Source: Mycolicibacterium tusciae (GTDB taxonomy: Bacteria > Actinomycetota > Actinomycetes > Mycobacteriales > Mycobacteriaceae). Taken from it: a DNA stretch of 64,000 nt. The notes below the pieces were generated by a model. It was not told the origin of the DNA, made no database searches, and saw only the letters and a list, made by a program, of their open reading frames with translations. The DNA is taken from contig NZ_MVIM01000001.1 in assembly GCF_002086795.1 (NCBI RefSeq), positions 124,001 through 188,000 on the forward strand, written 5' to 3'. The translations under genes were made by a program, and so were the position numbers. Below, one piece after another: positions 1 through 7,318 of this stretch; within the stretch, counting starts at the first letter, position 1, and the number at the start of each line of letters is the position of its first letter.

Positions 1-1
1 G

Positions 2-376
2 TTCGACCCGGACCGCACCCGCATCACCGTCGTCGACTGGCAGACCGTCGGAATCGGCCTGCCGGGACGCGACCTCGCCTACTTCACCGGGACGAGCTTG
101 GAACCGGCGTTGCGCGCCGACGTCGAGCGCGGCCTCGTCGAGACCTACCACCAAGCGCTACTCGGGTACGGGATCACGGATTACGACGCCGAAACCTGTT
201 GGCGCGACTACCGCCTCGGCGCCGTACAGGTTCCGCTGCTCGTCGCTCTCGGTACCGCCTTCGCGGCCACCACCGACCGCGGCGATGACATGATGCTGGC
301 CATGCTCAGCCGCGGCTGCCAGGCCATCCGCGATCTGGAAACGCTCGAACTGATCAACTCGTACCAGTCGTCCTGA
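2..376 (+). CDS. Phosphotransferase family protein, C-terminal part (5' end outside window)
   Basis: Open from the first bases of the window and stopping with TGA at 374-376, so only the last 124 codons are present. It contains Val-Val-Asp-Trp-Gln-Thr-Val followed by Gly-x-Gly-x-Arg-Asp-Leu-Ala-Tyr-Phe. This resembles the metal-binding Asp-Trp/Gln segment and following helix of the aminoglycoside/choline-kinase-like (APH) phosphotransferase fold, which transfers a phosphate from ATP to a small molecule. The substrate cannot be told from this fragment. Its last 23 bases overlap the convergent cobK gene. Fold assignment is an inference from one motif and the overall look of the C-terminal half. 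Confidence 0.7.
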   Translation, partial: FDPDRTRITVVDWQTVGIGLPGRDLAYFTGTSLEPALRADVERGLVETYHQALLGYGITDYDAETCWRDYRLGAVQVPLLVALGTAFAATTDRGDDMMLAMLSRGCQAIRDLETLELINSYQSS

Positions 377-1085
377 CCCACGCGACCGCGTCGTCGACCG
401 TGGTCACGGTTCTGACACCCGGCGGCAGTGCCGGCCGCTCGACCATGACCACGGGAATGCTCAGCGCGGCCGCGGCGTCGAGCTTGGGTCGGGTCATCGC
501 GCCGCCGCTGTTCTTGGTCACCAACGCGTCGATGCGGTGTGCACGCAACAACTCCAGCTCGCCCTCGTAGCGGTAGGGGCCGCGCGACAACAGGATCTGG
601 TGGTGCGCCGGAAGTGCGTCGGCATCCGGTGCGGTCACCGCGCGGATGAGAAACCAGGCATCGGCATCTCTGAATGCGGCCGTCCCGGTACGTCCCGTCG
701 TCAGGAGGACCCGCGAAAAGCCTTGTTCGGCAACCACTTTTGCGGCCTGAATGTCGGACGTCACCATGATGGCGTCACCGGAGGGCCAGGCGGGCCGGGC
801 GAGCAGCAGGTGCGGCACCCCGAGTTCCGCGCAGGCCGCCGCGGCATTGGCCGTGATGGTCGCCGCGAATGGGTGGGTGGCGTCGACGACCGCGTCGACG
901 ACGCTTTCACGTAACCAGTTCCGCAGCCCGTCGACACCGCCGAACCCGCCGATTCGCACCTCACCCACCGGCAGCGCCGGGTCGGGCACCCGGCCGGCCA
1001 AGGAACTGATCACCTCGGCATCAGGATGCAGCCGGGCCGCCAGCGCACGGGCCTCAGACGTACCGCCCAGCAACAAGATCCGCAT
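354..1085 (-). CDS. cobK: Precorrin-6A reductase CobK
   Basis: 243 residues starting Met-Arg-Ile-Leu-Leu-Leu-Gly-Gly-Thr-Ser-Glu-Ala, the Rossmann-like N-terminus typical of CobK/CbiJ. It reduces precorrin-6A to precorrin-6B with NADPH in the aerobic cobalamin pathway, in the cytoplasm. The ATG at 1085-1083 was chosen because it overlaps the cobM stop by one base (1087-1085) and the encoded start fits the family; the frame stays open further upstream only as read-through inside cobM. It is the last gene of the SDR-cobL-cobM-cobK run and meets the rightward phosphotransferase gene tail to tail with a 23-bp overlap. Conserved internal stretches such as Asp-Ala-Thr-His-Pro-Phe-Ala and Thr-Gly-Arg support the call. 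Confidence 0.93.
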   Translation of the reverse strand: MRILLLGGTSEARALAARLHPDAEVISSLAGRVPDPALPVGEVRIGGFGGVDGLRNWLRESVVDAVVDATHPFAATITANAAAACAELGVPHLLLARPAWPSGDAIMVTSDIQAAKVVAEQGFSRVLLTTGRTGTAAFRDADAWFLIRAVTAPDADALPAHHQILLSRGPYRYEGELELLRAHRIDALVTKNSGGAMTRPKLDAAAALSIPVVMVERPALPPGVRTVTTVDDAVAWVRTTGTS

Positions 1086-1840
1086 CAATGCCGTTCCCGG
1101 CGGGCCCGACCGGCGGAGTAGAGGTAACTGTCGGCGAACCCTTCGGCGGCGAGCACCTCGCCGACGACGATCACCGCGGTCCGAGTGATCTCCGCGGAAT
1201 GCATCTGCTCGGCGAGATCGGCGAGCGCGCACCGGATGATCTGCTGTTGGGGCCAGCTGGCGAACGCCACGACGGCACATGGCGTTTCGGGCCGGTATCC
1301 GCCCGCCAGCAACTGCGGAACGATCGCATCGATCTGAGCGGCGGCGAGATGGAGAACCAGCGTGCCGCCAGAGGCCGACACCGTCGCCAGATCCTCGCCC
1401 GGCGGCATCGCCGTCGACAGTGTCGCCACCCGGGTGAGCGTGACGGTCTGCGCCACTCCGGGGACGGTGAGCTCTCGTCCGAGTGCCGCGGCGGCCGCCG
1501 CGAAAGCCGGTACACCGGGTACGATTTCGTAGTCGATGCCAAGCGTGTCGAGGCGGCGGCACTGCTCGGCGACCGCGCTGTAGATCGACGGGTCGCCGGA
1601 ATGCAGCCGGGCCACATCATGGCCCGCGGCGTCGGCGTCGGCGATCTCGGTGATGATCGCGTCCAATGCCAGGGGGCCGGTGTCGATCACCCTTGCGTCG
1701 GGTGGGCACAGTGCGAGCAGGTCTTCGGGCATGATCGAGCCGGCATACAGGCAGACGGGGCAGCGATTGAGCAACCGCTGTCCGCGCACGGTGATGAGAT
1801 CGGCCGCGCCCGGGCCTGCCCCGATGAAGTAAACGGTCAT
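1085..1840 (-). CDS. cobM: Precorrin-4 C11-methyltransferase CobM
   Basis: 251 residues beginning [14 protein letters not shown], the signature N-terminus of tetrapyrrole (corrin/porphyrin) methyltransferases. Further family features are Leu-His-Ser-Gly-Asp-Pro-Ser-Ile-Tyr and Val-Pro-Gly-Val-Pro-Ala. It transfers a methyl group from S-adenosylmethionine to C-11 of precorrin-4. The ATG at 1840 lies inside the cobL stop region (4-bp ATGA overlap), which sets the start and indicates translational coupling. A longer frame extending upstream to 2869 is only read-through antisense/out-of-frame to cobL. Length and motif order are normal for CobM. Confidence 0.94.
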   Translation of the reverse strand: MTVYFIGAGPGAADLITVRGQRLLNRCPVCLYAGSIMPEDLLALCPPDARVIDTGPLALDAIITEIADADAAGHDVARLHSGDPSIYSAVAEQCRRLDTLGIDYEIVPGVPAFAAAAAALGRELTVPGVAQTVTLTRVATLSTAMPPGEDLATVSASGGTLVLHLAAAQIDAIVPQLLAGGYRPETPCAVVAFASWPQQQIIRCALADLAEQMHSAEITRTAVIVVGEVLAAEGFADSYLYSAGRARRERH

Positions 1841-3015
1841 CGTTTGGTCACCGACCACTGCGTGATGGGCATCGCCGGCCGCCACCCGGTGAACCCGCCC
1901 AGTGGCTCGCCCCGTTGATACTCGAATCGGACAAGATCCCCGCCATATCGCGAATACCATTCGGCGACAACCGCTTCCGACTCGACGGTCACGGTGTTCA
2001 CGACCAAGCGTCCGCCTACCGTCAACCGGTCGTAGCACGCCTCGAGTAGGCCCGGCTGCGTCAGGCCCCCGCCGATGAAGATCACAGCGGGCGGTGGCAC
2101 GGAATCGAAGGTGCCGGGTGCGTCGTCCTGAACCTCGACGTGGGCGCCGAAGGCAATCGCGTTCTCGGTGATGCGCTTGCGTCGCTCTTCGTCGCGTTCG
2201 AATGCGACCGCATGACAGCCGGGTCCGCTGCGGCACCACTCGATTGCGATGCTTCCAGACCCGGCCCCGACATCCCACAGCAGTTCGCCCGGCCTCGGTG
2301 CGAGCGCGGCCAGGGTCAACGCGCGTACCGGCTGTTTGGTGATCTGGCCGTCGTTGGCGTACGCCTCGTCGGGCATGATCGCGAACCGGCGCTCGTCGGG
2401 CAGGTATCGCACGGCGATCACATTGAGATCGTCGACATCGCCCGGCGGGCGGGCGGCCCACTCGCGTGCGGTGGCCGTGCGGCGCCGCTCCGCAGGTCCG
2501 CCGAGCTGCTCGAGCACGGTGATCTCCGAGTCGCCGCGCCCCGTGTCGGTGAGCAACCTTGCCAACGCCGCCGGGCTGGTGGCGTCCCGGGACAGCACGA
2601 CGGCCTGCCCGCCGCGCCGGACCGCGGTGTGTGGCTCGCTGGTGACGAGGCTGATGATCTCGGTGTCCTGCACCGCCCACCCGACCCGCGAACACGCCAG
2701 CGTCACCGACGACACGTGCGGCAGCACGACGACATTCTCGGCGCCGTGCAGCCGGATCAGCGAGCTGCCCACGCCGTGCAGCAGTGGGTCGCCGCTGGCC
2801 ACCACGTGCACATCGGCTCCGGCCCCGTCGAGGATCGTGCGCATCGCCGGCAGCATCGGTGACGGCCACGCCCGGCGCACAGCGGTGACACTGCCGTCGA
2901 GCAGATCCAGCTGGCGTCGTGACCCGTGAACGACTGTAGCCCTGGCCAATTCGGCCCGCGACACCTGCGCCAGCCCAGACATGCCGTCGGCGCCGATTCC
3001 AACGACGATGATCAT
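1837..3015 (-). CDS. cobL: Precorrin-6Y C5,15-methyltransferase (decarboxylating) CobL
   Basis: 392 residues with two domains. Residues 1 to about 200 form a CbiE-like tetrapyrrole methylase (start [11 protein letters not shown]). Residues about 210-392 form a CbiT-like class I SAM methyltransferase with motif I Asp-Val-Gly-Ala-Gly-Ser-Gly-Ser at 248-255. The fused enzyme methylates C-5 and C-15 of precorrin-6B and removes the C-12 acetate carboxyl group. The ATG at 3015 overlaps the stop of the upstream SDR gene by 4 bp (ATGA), so it was preferred over in-frame upstream codons that would run into that gene. The stop overlaps the cobM start in the same way. Confidence 0.94.
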   Translation of the reverse strand: MIIVVGIGADGMSGLAQVSRAELARATVVHGSRRQLDLLDGSVTAVRRAWPSPMLPAMRTILDGAGADVHVVASGDPLLHGVGSSLIRLHGAENVVVLPHVSSVTLACSRVGWAVQDTEIISLVTSEPHTAVRRGGQAVVLSRDATSPAALARLLTDTGRGDSEITVLEQLGGPAERRRTATAREWAARPPGDVDDLNVIAVRYLPDERRFAIMPDEAYANDGQITKQPVRALTLAALAPRPGELLWDVGAGSGSIAIEWCRSGPGCHAVAFERDEERRKRITENAIAFGAHVEVQDDAPGTFDSVPPPAVIFIGGGLTQPGLLEACYDRLTVGGRLVVNTVTVESEAVVAEWYSRYGGDLVRFEYQRGEPLGGFTGWRPAMPITQWSVTKR

Positions 3016-3764
3016 CTGGGCATCCTTCGCCACACGAACCGCGGCGTCATTCGGAAGGCGAACGCCAGTGCTGCGATCGCCCCGGGAACCCACACCGCGC
3101 CGCGGCCCTTGCGCAGTGCCCGCACTGCCGCGTCCGCCACCTGCTGTGGGGTGCTCGACAGCGGCGCCGGCTTCATTCCCTCGGTCATCCGTCCGATCAC
3201 GAAACCTGGCCGCACCACCAGTAGCCGCACCCCGGATCCGTGCAGCGCGTCGGCCAGCCCGCTGCAGAAGCCTTCGAGTCCCGCTTTGGCCGAACCGTAG
3301 ACGTAGTTGGCCCGCCGCACGCGGGCGCCCGCGATCGAGGAGAACGCCACGATGCGGCCAGAACCCGCGGCTGACATCGTCGCGGTCAGCACTGTCAAGA
3401 GGCTGGCTTGTGCGACGAAGTCGGTGTGCAGGATCGCCGCCGCATGCGTGGGGTCCCGCTCCGCGCGGGCCTGGTCGCCGAGAATCCCGAACGCGAGCAC
3501 CGCGGTGTCGATCGGACCGAAGTCGGCAACGATGGAGTCGACGAGCGGGCGGTGCGCTTCCAGCGCGTCGGCATCGAACTCACGCACCGCCACCGCGGCG
3601 GCGCCGGCTGCCCGCACGGCCGCGACCTGTTGATCGAGATCGCCGCAGCGGCGCGCCGCCAGCAGCACGGTCGAGCCGGGCGCCAACCGCTTCGCCACCT
3701 CGAGTCCGATCTCGCTGCGTCCGCCGAAGATCACGACGAACTCGGTATCGGCCGTGTCATCCAC
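3012..3764 (-). CDS. Short-chain dehydrogenase/reductase heading the cobL operon (Rv2073c-like)
   Basis: 250 residues from a GTG at 3764-3762. The nucleotide-binding loop is Gly-Gly-Arg-Ser-Glu-Ile-Gly (residues about 14-20), a variant of the usual TGxxxGIG. The catalytic Tyr-x-x-x-Lys is present as Tyr-Gly-Ser-Ala-Lys, and a Ser-Ser pair precedes it, so this is a classical SDR whose substrate is unknown. Its stop overlaps cobL by 4 bp. In M. tuberculosis the neighbour of cobL is also an SDR (Rv2073c; recalled). A role in cobalamin metabolism is suggested only by position. A CATAAT hexamer 7 nt upstream of the GTG suggests a leaderless transcript. An upstream ATG at 3827 is open, but it would place the promoter inside the coding region and overlap the divergent gene. 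Confidence 0.85.
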   Translation of the reverse strand: MDDTADTEFVVIFGGRSEIGLEVAKRLAPGSTVLLAARRCGDLDQQVAAVRAAGAAAVAVREFDADALEAHRPLVDSIVADFGPIDTAVLAFGILGDQARAERDPTHAAAILHTDFVAQASLLTVLTATMSAAGSGRIVAFSSIAGARVRRANYVYGSAKAGLEGFCSGLADALHGSGVRLLVVRPGFVIGRMTEGMKPAPLSSTPQQVADAAVRALRKGRGAVWVPGAIAALAFAFRMTPRFVWRRMPR

Positions 3765-3771
3765 GGTTGCG

Positions 3772-3777
3772 ATTATG
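3772..3777 (-). promoter_or_regulatory. Candidate -10 element of the SDR-cobLMK operon
   Basis: Read on the minus strand this is CATAAT, followed by 7 nt and then the GTG at 3764. That spacing would place the transcription start on or beside the start codon, as in the leaderless mRNAs common in mycobacteria. No -35 element is obvious. Confidence 0.4.
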
Positions 3778-3785
3778 GCCTGCGC

Positions 3786-3791
3786 TAAGTT
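3786..3791 (+). promoter_or_regulatory. Candidate -10 element of the FDOR gene
   Basis: TAAGTT lies 8 nt before the ATG at 3800, fitting the TANNNT pattern. This would give a transcript starting at or next to the ATG, and there is no purine-rich ribosome-binding site before the gene. The divergent SDR promoter lies within 15 bp. Confidence 0.4.
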
Positions 3792-3799
3792 GGGCCCTG

Positions 3800-4225
3800 A
3801 TGGCCCAGTCAAGTCGTCGGGCAACAACCCGACTCACCAACGACGCGATCGCGTTCCTCTCCGAACGCCATTTGGCCATGCTGACCACGCTCCGGTCGGA
3901 CAATTCGCCGCACGTGGTGGCCGTGGGCTTCACCTTCGATCCCAAGACGCACATCGCCCGGGTGATCACCTCGGGCGGCTCCCAAAAGGCGGTCAACGCC
4001 GAGAAGCAGGGTGTTGCGGTCCTGAGCCAGGTCGACGGCGCGCGGTGGCTGTCCCTGGAAGGCAAGGCGGCGGTCAACCCCGACCCGGACGCGGTGCGTG
4101 ATGCCGAATTGCGGTACGCGCAGCGGTACCGCACGCCACGGCCCAACCCCAAGCGCGTCGTGATCGAGGTCCGCGTCGAGCGCGTGCTGGGGTCCTCGGA
4201 CCTGCTCGACCGCGCTCCGGACTAG
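3800..4225 (+). CDS. F420-binding split-barrel oxidoreductase, Rv2074-like (biliverdin reductase-type FDOR-B)
   Basis: 141 residues of the pyridoxamine-5'-phosphate-oxidase-like split beta-barrel family. It contains [12 protein letters not shown] and Ser-Pro-His-Val-Val-Ala-Val-Gly-Phe, then an arginine/lysine-rich C-terminal half. The M. tuberculosis orthologue Rv2074, which sits beside the same SDR, has been described as an F420H2-dependent biliverdin reductase; the same role is inferred here from context and similarity recalled from memory. The ATG at 3800 is the first Met giving the family N-terminus; the frame upstream runs antisense to the SDR. The stop overlaps the convergent pepE stop by 4 bp. 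Confidence 0.85.
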   Translation: MAQSSRRATTRLTNDAIAFLSERHLAMLTTLRSDNSPHVVAVGFTFDPKTHIARVITSGGSQKAVNAEKQGVAVLSQVDGARWLSLEGKAAVNPDPDAVRDAELRYAQRYRTPRPNPKRVVIEVRVERVLGSSDLLDRAPD

Positions 4226-5397
4226 CCCGAGGCGGCCGGGCCCGCAGGCACCACGACCAGGTCGTGGGGGCGGTTGTTGACCGAGAGGGCGCCGTCAGCC
4301 GTGACGATCACGATGTCCTCGATCCGCGCACCCCACTGGCCAGGGAAATAGATGCCTGGCTCGACGGAGAACGCCATGCCCTCCTCGAGGGGCAGATCGT
4401 TGCCCGCGACGATGTAGGGCTCCTCGTGCACCGACAACCCGATGCCGTGGCCGGTGCGGTGGACGAACGCGTCGGCCAGTCCTTCGGCGGCCAGCAGGTC
4501 GCGGGCGGTGGCGTCGACCTGCTCTGCGGTGATGCCGGGCCGCACGGCGTCGACCGCGGCCTGTTGGGCGCGCTGGAGAACGGCGTAGCGCCGCGCGACC
4601 TCGGGATGGGGCTCACCGATGCTGTACGTCCGGGTGGAGTCGGAGTTGTAGCCGGGCTCGTACGGCCCGCCGATGTCCACGACGACGATGTCGCCGGCCC
4701 GCAGTTCGCGGTCAGAGCATTCGTGGTGCGGGTCGGCACCATGCGGCCCGGAGCCGACGATGATGAATGCGACCTCCGAATGCCCCTCGGCGACAATCGC
4801 TTCTGCGATATCGGCCGCCACGTCGGCCTCGGTGCGGCCGGGCACCAAGAACTCAGGGACGCGGGCGTGCACCCGGTCGATCGCCGCGCCCGCCTTGCGC
4901 AGTGCGTCGATCTCGCTGGGATCCTTGATCATTCGCAGCCGGCGTAGCACGTCGGTGGCCAGCACGGGCACCACCCCGAGCACGTCGGCCAGCGGGAGGA
5001 GGTGCAACGCGGGCATCGCGTCGGTGACCGCGACAGCGACGGCGGGCCGTCCAGACGATTCTGCTGGCGCCCCGCCGAGCGCATCGGCCACCAACGCGTA
5101 CGGATCGTCGCCGTCGACCCAATCTCGCACCGCCACAGGTAGTTCGGTGATCGCCGAGTCTTTCAGCGACGCCAGCTCCAGTCGCGGTACCACCACGGTG
5201 GCCTCGCCGGACGTGGGCAGCACCAGCGCCGTCAGCCGTTCGAAGGTCTGCGCACGGGAGCCGACCAGATATCGCAGATCGTAGCCCGGCGTGATGACCA
5301 GGCCGGTCAGGCCCGCGTCGGCTGCCGCGGCGGCGGCCACCCGCAGGCGTTGTGCGTACACGTCGGTGTCGAATCGCGCAGGGCTGCTGGCGGGCAT
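4222..5397 (-). CDS. pepE: M24B family Xaa-Pro dipeptidase/aminopeptidase PepE
   Basis: 391 residues: an N-terminal creatinase-like domain (about 1-160) and a C-terminal pita-bread metallopeptidase domain. Metal ligands can be followed in order: Asp in Val-Val-Asp-Ile-Gly-Gly, Asp in Tyr-Asn-Ser-Asp-Ser-Thr-Arg, His in His-Arg-Thr-Gly-His-Gly-Ile-Gly, Glu in Val-Glu-Pro-Gly-Ile-Tyr, and Glu in Ala-Arg-Ile-Glu-Asp. It should cleave dipeptides or peptides with proline in the second position, in the cytoplasm. The position next to the 5'-3' exonuclease matches Rv2089c pepE in M. tuberculosis. It is a stand-alone leftward gene convergent with the FDOR gene. Confidence 0.9.
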   Translation of the reverse strand: MPASSPARFDTDVYAQRLRVAAAAAADAGLTGLVITPGYDLRYLVGSRAQTFERLTALVLPTSGEATVVVPRLELASLKDSAITELPVAVRDWVDGDDPYALVADALGGAPAESSGRPAVAVAVTDAMPALHLLPLADVLGVVPVLATDVLRRLRMIKDPSEIDALRKAGAAIDRVHARVPEFLVPGRTEADVAADIAEAIVAEGHSEVAFIIVGSGPHGADPHHECSDRELRAGDIVVVDIGGPYEPGYNSDSTRTYSIGEPHPEVARRYAVLQRAQQAAVDAVRPGITAEQVDATARDLLAAEGLADAFVHRTGHGIGLSVHEEPYIVAGNDLPLEEGMAFSVEPGIYFPGQWGARIEDIVIVTADGALSVNNRPHDLVVVPAGPAASG

Positions 5398-5407
5398 GGC
5401 TTTCAGG

Positions 5408-5467
5408 CTAATCGACTCGATAGCTGGTGACCTCGATGAGGTTACCGTCGGGATCCCGGTACCCCAC
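5408..5467 (-). pseudogene. Remnant of a VOC/glyoxalase-family gene (C-terminal 19 codons)
   Basis: On the minus strand, between pepE and the exonuclease gene, a short open stretch from GTG at 5467 to TAG at 5410-5408 reads Val-Gly-Tyr-Arg-Asp-Pro-Asp-Gly-Asn-Leu-Ile-Glu-Val-Thr-Ser-Tyr. The Asp-Pro-Asp-Gly-Asn-Leu-Ile-Glu block is the hallmark end of vicinal-oxygen-chelate proteins, whose Glu is a metal ligand. An in-frame TAA lies 12 bases upstream and no other part of the domain is seen, so this looks like a deletion remnant rather than a working gene. It also overlaps the exonuclease promoter region. Confidence 0.6.
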
Positions 5468-5469
5468 GC

Positions 5470-5475
5470 TACTGT
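5470..5475 (+). promoter_or_regulatory. Candidate -10 element of the 5'-3' exonuclease gene
   Basis: TACTGT lies 8 nt upstream of the GTG at 5484, fitting a leaderless start. No Shine-Dalgarno-like sequence precedes the GTG, and AT-rich sequence separates the two. Confidence 0.35.
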
Positions 5476-5483
5476 TTTAAACC

Positions 5484-6455
5484 GTGTCCGCTCCCCTGGT
5501 CTTGCTGGACGGCGCCAGCATGTGGTTTCGCTCGTACTTCGGTGTGCCCTCGTCGATCACGGCGCCCGACGGGCGGCCGGTCAACGCGCTGCGCGGCTTC
5601 CTGGACGCCGTCGCGACGGTCATCACCCGTGAACGGCCGGGTCGCCTCGTGGTGTGCCGCGACGACGACTGGCGACCCCAGTGGCGGGTCGACCTGATCC
5701 CGTCGTACAAGGCGCACCGTGTGGTGGAGGAGAACCCCGGCGACGAGCCTGACCTCGAGGAGGTGCCCGACGACCTGACACCGCAGGTGGACATGATCAT
5801 GGAGGTGCTGGACGCGTTCGGCATCGCGACCGCGGGCGCACCGGAATGCGAGGCCGACGACATCCTGGGCGCGTTGACCATCCACGAGCGACGCGACCCG
5901 GTGGTCGTCGTCAGCGGCGACCGGGACCTTCTGCAGCTCGTCCGCGACGAGCCGGTGCCGGTCCGGGTGCTGTACCTGGGCCGTGGCCTGGCGAAGGCGA
6001 CCAAATGGGGTCCCGAAGAAGTGGCCGACACCTACGGGGTGCCGGTGCAGCGGGCCGGCGCCGCCTACGCCGAACTCGCACTGCTGCGCGGTGATCCGTC
6101 CGACGGCCTGCCCGGTGTGCCGGGTGTCGGGGACAAGACGGCCGCGACGCTACTGGCGCAGCACGGCTCGCTGGAGGACATCCTGGCCGCCGCACGCGAT
6201 CCGAAATCCAAGATGTCCAAGGCGTATCGGACGAAACTGATGGCGGCTGCCGACTACATCGAGAAGGCGGGACCCGTGGTGAAAGTTGCGAGCAACCTGG
6301 CTCCCGACGCCGAACTCGACTGGTCCACAGCGTCAGACGCGCTGCCGCTGGCCGCCGAACACCCGCGCAAGGTCGCCAAACTCGCCGAGCAGTATGGCGT
6401 CACGTCGTCGATCGCCCGGCTGCAGAAGGCTTTGGACGGCTTGCCGAACCGCTAG
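5484..6455 (+). CDS. 5'-3' exonuclease (Pol I N-terminal-like / flap nuclease family), Rv2090-like
   Basis: 323 residues from a GTG. The PIN-like N-terminal domain carries the acidic metal ligands in Leu-Leu-Asp-Gly-Ala, Cys-Arg-Asp-Asp-Asp, Glu-Ala-Asp-Asp-Ile-Leu-Gly and Val-Ser-Gly-Asp-Arg-Asp-Leu. A helix-three-turn-helix DNA-binding motif follows as [11 protein letters not shown]. It resembles the 5' nuclease part of DNA polymerase I without a polymerase domain, so it probably removes flaps or RNA primers or acts in repair. The same gene sits between pepE and the DUF4333 protein in M. tuberculosis. The C-terminal ~60 residues are less typical. Confidence 0.9.
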   Translation: MSAPLVLLDGASMWFRSYFGVPSSITAPDGRPVNALRGFLDAVATVITRERPGRLVVCRDDDWRPQWRVDLIPSYKAHRVVEENPGDEPDLEEVPDDLTPQVDMIMEVLDAFGIATAGAPECEADDILGALTIHERRDPVVVVSGDRDLLQLVRDEPVPVRVLYLGRGLAKATKWGPEEVADTYGVPVQRAGAAYAELALLRGDPSDGLPGVPGVGDKTAATLLAQHGSLEDILAAARDPKSKMSKAYRTKLMAAADYIEKAGPVVKVASNLAPDAELDWSTASDALPLAAEHPRKVAKLAEQYGVTSSIARLQKALDGLPNR

Positions 6456-7280
6456 TTACTTGGGGCGGCCGACCTCGTAGGTGCCGCTGTCGTCCTGGAA
6501 GGTCACCGTCACCTGACGCTTGGTGCCGTCGATGCTGACCTCGCAGTCGAAGGTGCCACCCTTCTCGACCGTCGGGTTCTGGCCGTCGTTGCACTTGACG
6601 TTGGATACGTTCTTGGCGCCGTAGCCATTGGCCTCATCGGTCAGCACCCGCTGTACGCCGGTCTGCGCTGCATCGATATCGAGCTTGGTGGTGACGAAGA
6701 ACCCGGGCTTCCAGAAGCCCATCACGAGCACCACGGCCACTATGACCGCCGCGAGCAGGCCGATCACACCGCCGATGACCGCCAGTGAGCGCTTCGACCC
6801 CTCCTCGGTGGCGGGCGCCCCGTACTGCCCGGGCTGCCCGAACTGACCGGGCTGCTGGCCGTACTGCCCGGGCTGGCCGTACTGGGTCGGTTGCTGGCCA
6901 TAGCCGGGCTGGCCGTACTGCGTCGCGTACTGGCTGGACGGGTCATAGCCGGGCTGCTGACCGTACTGACCCTGCTGTGGGTAGGCCTGCTGGCCGTACT
7001 CGGTGGGCTGTTGGTACTCCTGCGGCGGCTGGTATGCCGGCTGCTGCGGGTACTGGCCGTACTGCTGCTGTTGCGACGGGTCATACGCCGGTTGCGGCTG
7101 TTGTTGCGACGGGTCATACGCCGGCGGCTGCCACTGCGGCGCGGCCGTGGTCGGCTCGCTGGCCGCAGGCTGCTGCTGCCACTGGTTGGTCGGATCGCTT
7201 GCCGGCTGCTCCGCGGGCTGGTCCGGCTGCTGGCCGCCGGTCCAGTGCTGCGTCGGGTCAGATCCCTGCGGTCCGCTCAT
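6456..7280 (-). CDS. Gln/Pro/Tyr-rich membrane protein with DUF4333 domain (Rv2091c-like)
   Basis: 274 residues in three parts. Residues 1 to about 160 are a low-complexity Gln-Pro-Tyr-Gly segment with repeated Tyr-Asp-Pro-Ser-Gln-Gln and Gln-Tyr-Gly-Gln-Pro-Gly units. One transmembrane helix follows at about residues 168-190 ([10 protein letters not shown]...). The C-terminal outer domain of about 80 residues has two cysteines (in Val-Lys-Cys-Asn-Asp and Phe-Asp-Cys-Glu-Val) typical of DUF4333. The disordered part should be cytoplasmic and the DUF4333 part outside. Function is unknown. It starts just downstream of helY in the same direction (38-bp gap) and meets the exonuclease gene end to end. 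Confidence 0.85.
   Translation of the reverse strand: MSGPQGSDPTQHWTGGQQPDQPAEQPASDPTNQWQQQPAASEPTTAAPQWQPPAYDPSQQQPQPAYDPSQQQQYGQYPQQPAYQPPQEYQQPTEYGQQAYPQQGQYGQQPGYDPSSQYATQYGQPGYGQQPTQYGQPGQYGQQPGQFGQPGQYGAPATEEGSKRSLAVIGGVIGLLAAVIVAVVLVMGFWKPGFFVTTKLDIDAAQTGVQRVLTDEANGYGAKNVSNVKCNDGQNPTVEKGGTFDCEVSIDGTKRQVTVTFQDDSGTYEVGRPK
6790..7140 (-). repeat. Imperfect tandem repeats coding for Gln-Tyr-Gly-Gln-Pro-Gly units
   Basis: This part of the DUF4333 gene contains recurring short units, seen on the plus strand as repeats of ccgtactg, gggctg and cggttgctg. The spacing is codon-based and irregular, so it is a coding low-complexity tract prone to length change, not a regulatory array. Confidence 0.7.
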
Positions 7281-7318
7281 CTCACTCCTTGATCACCCGG
7301 TGCTGTGCTTGCCACACC

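Noticed and set aside
1085..2869. 594-codon open frame on the minus strand
   Set aside because: Only its last 251 codons are cobM; the rest is read-through in the wrong frame of cobL, rich in Arg/Gly/Ala as expected for high-GC shadows.
6790..7140. CRISPR-like array
   Set aside because: Repeats are codon-based, irregular and in frame within a Gln/Tyr/Pro-rich protein; there are no spacers of constant length.
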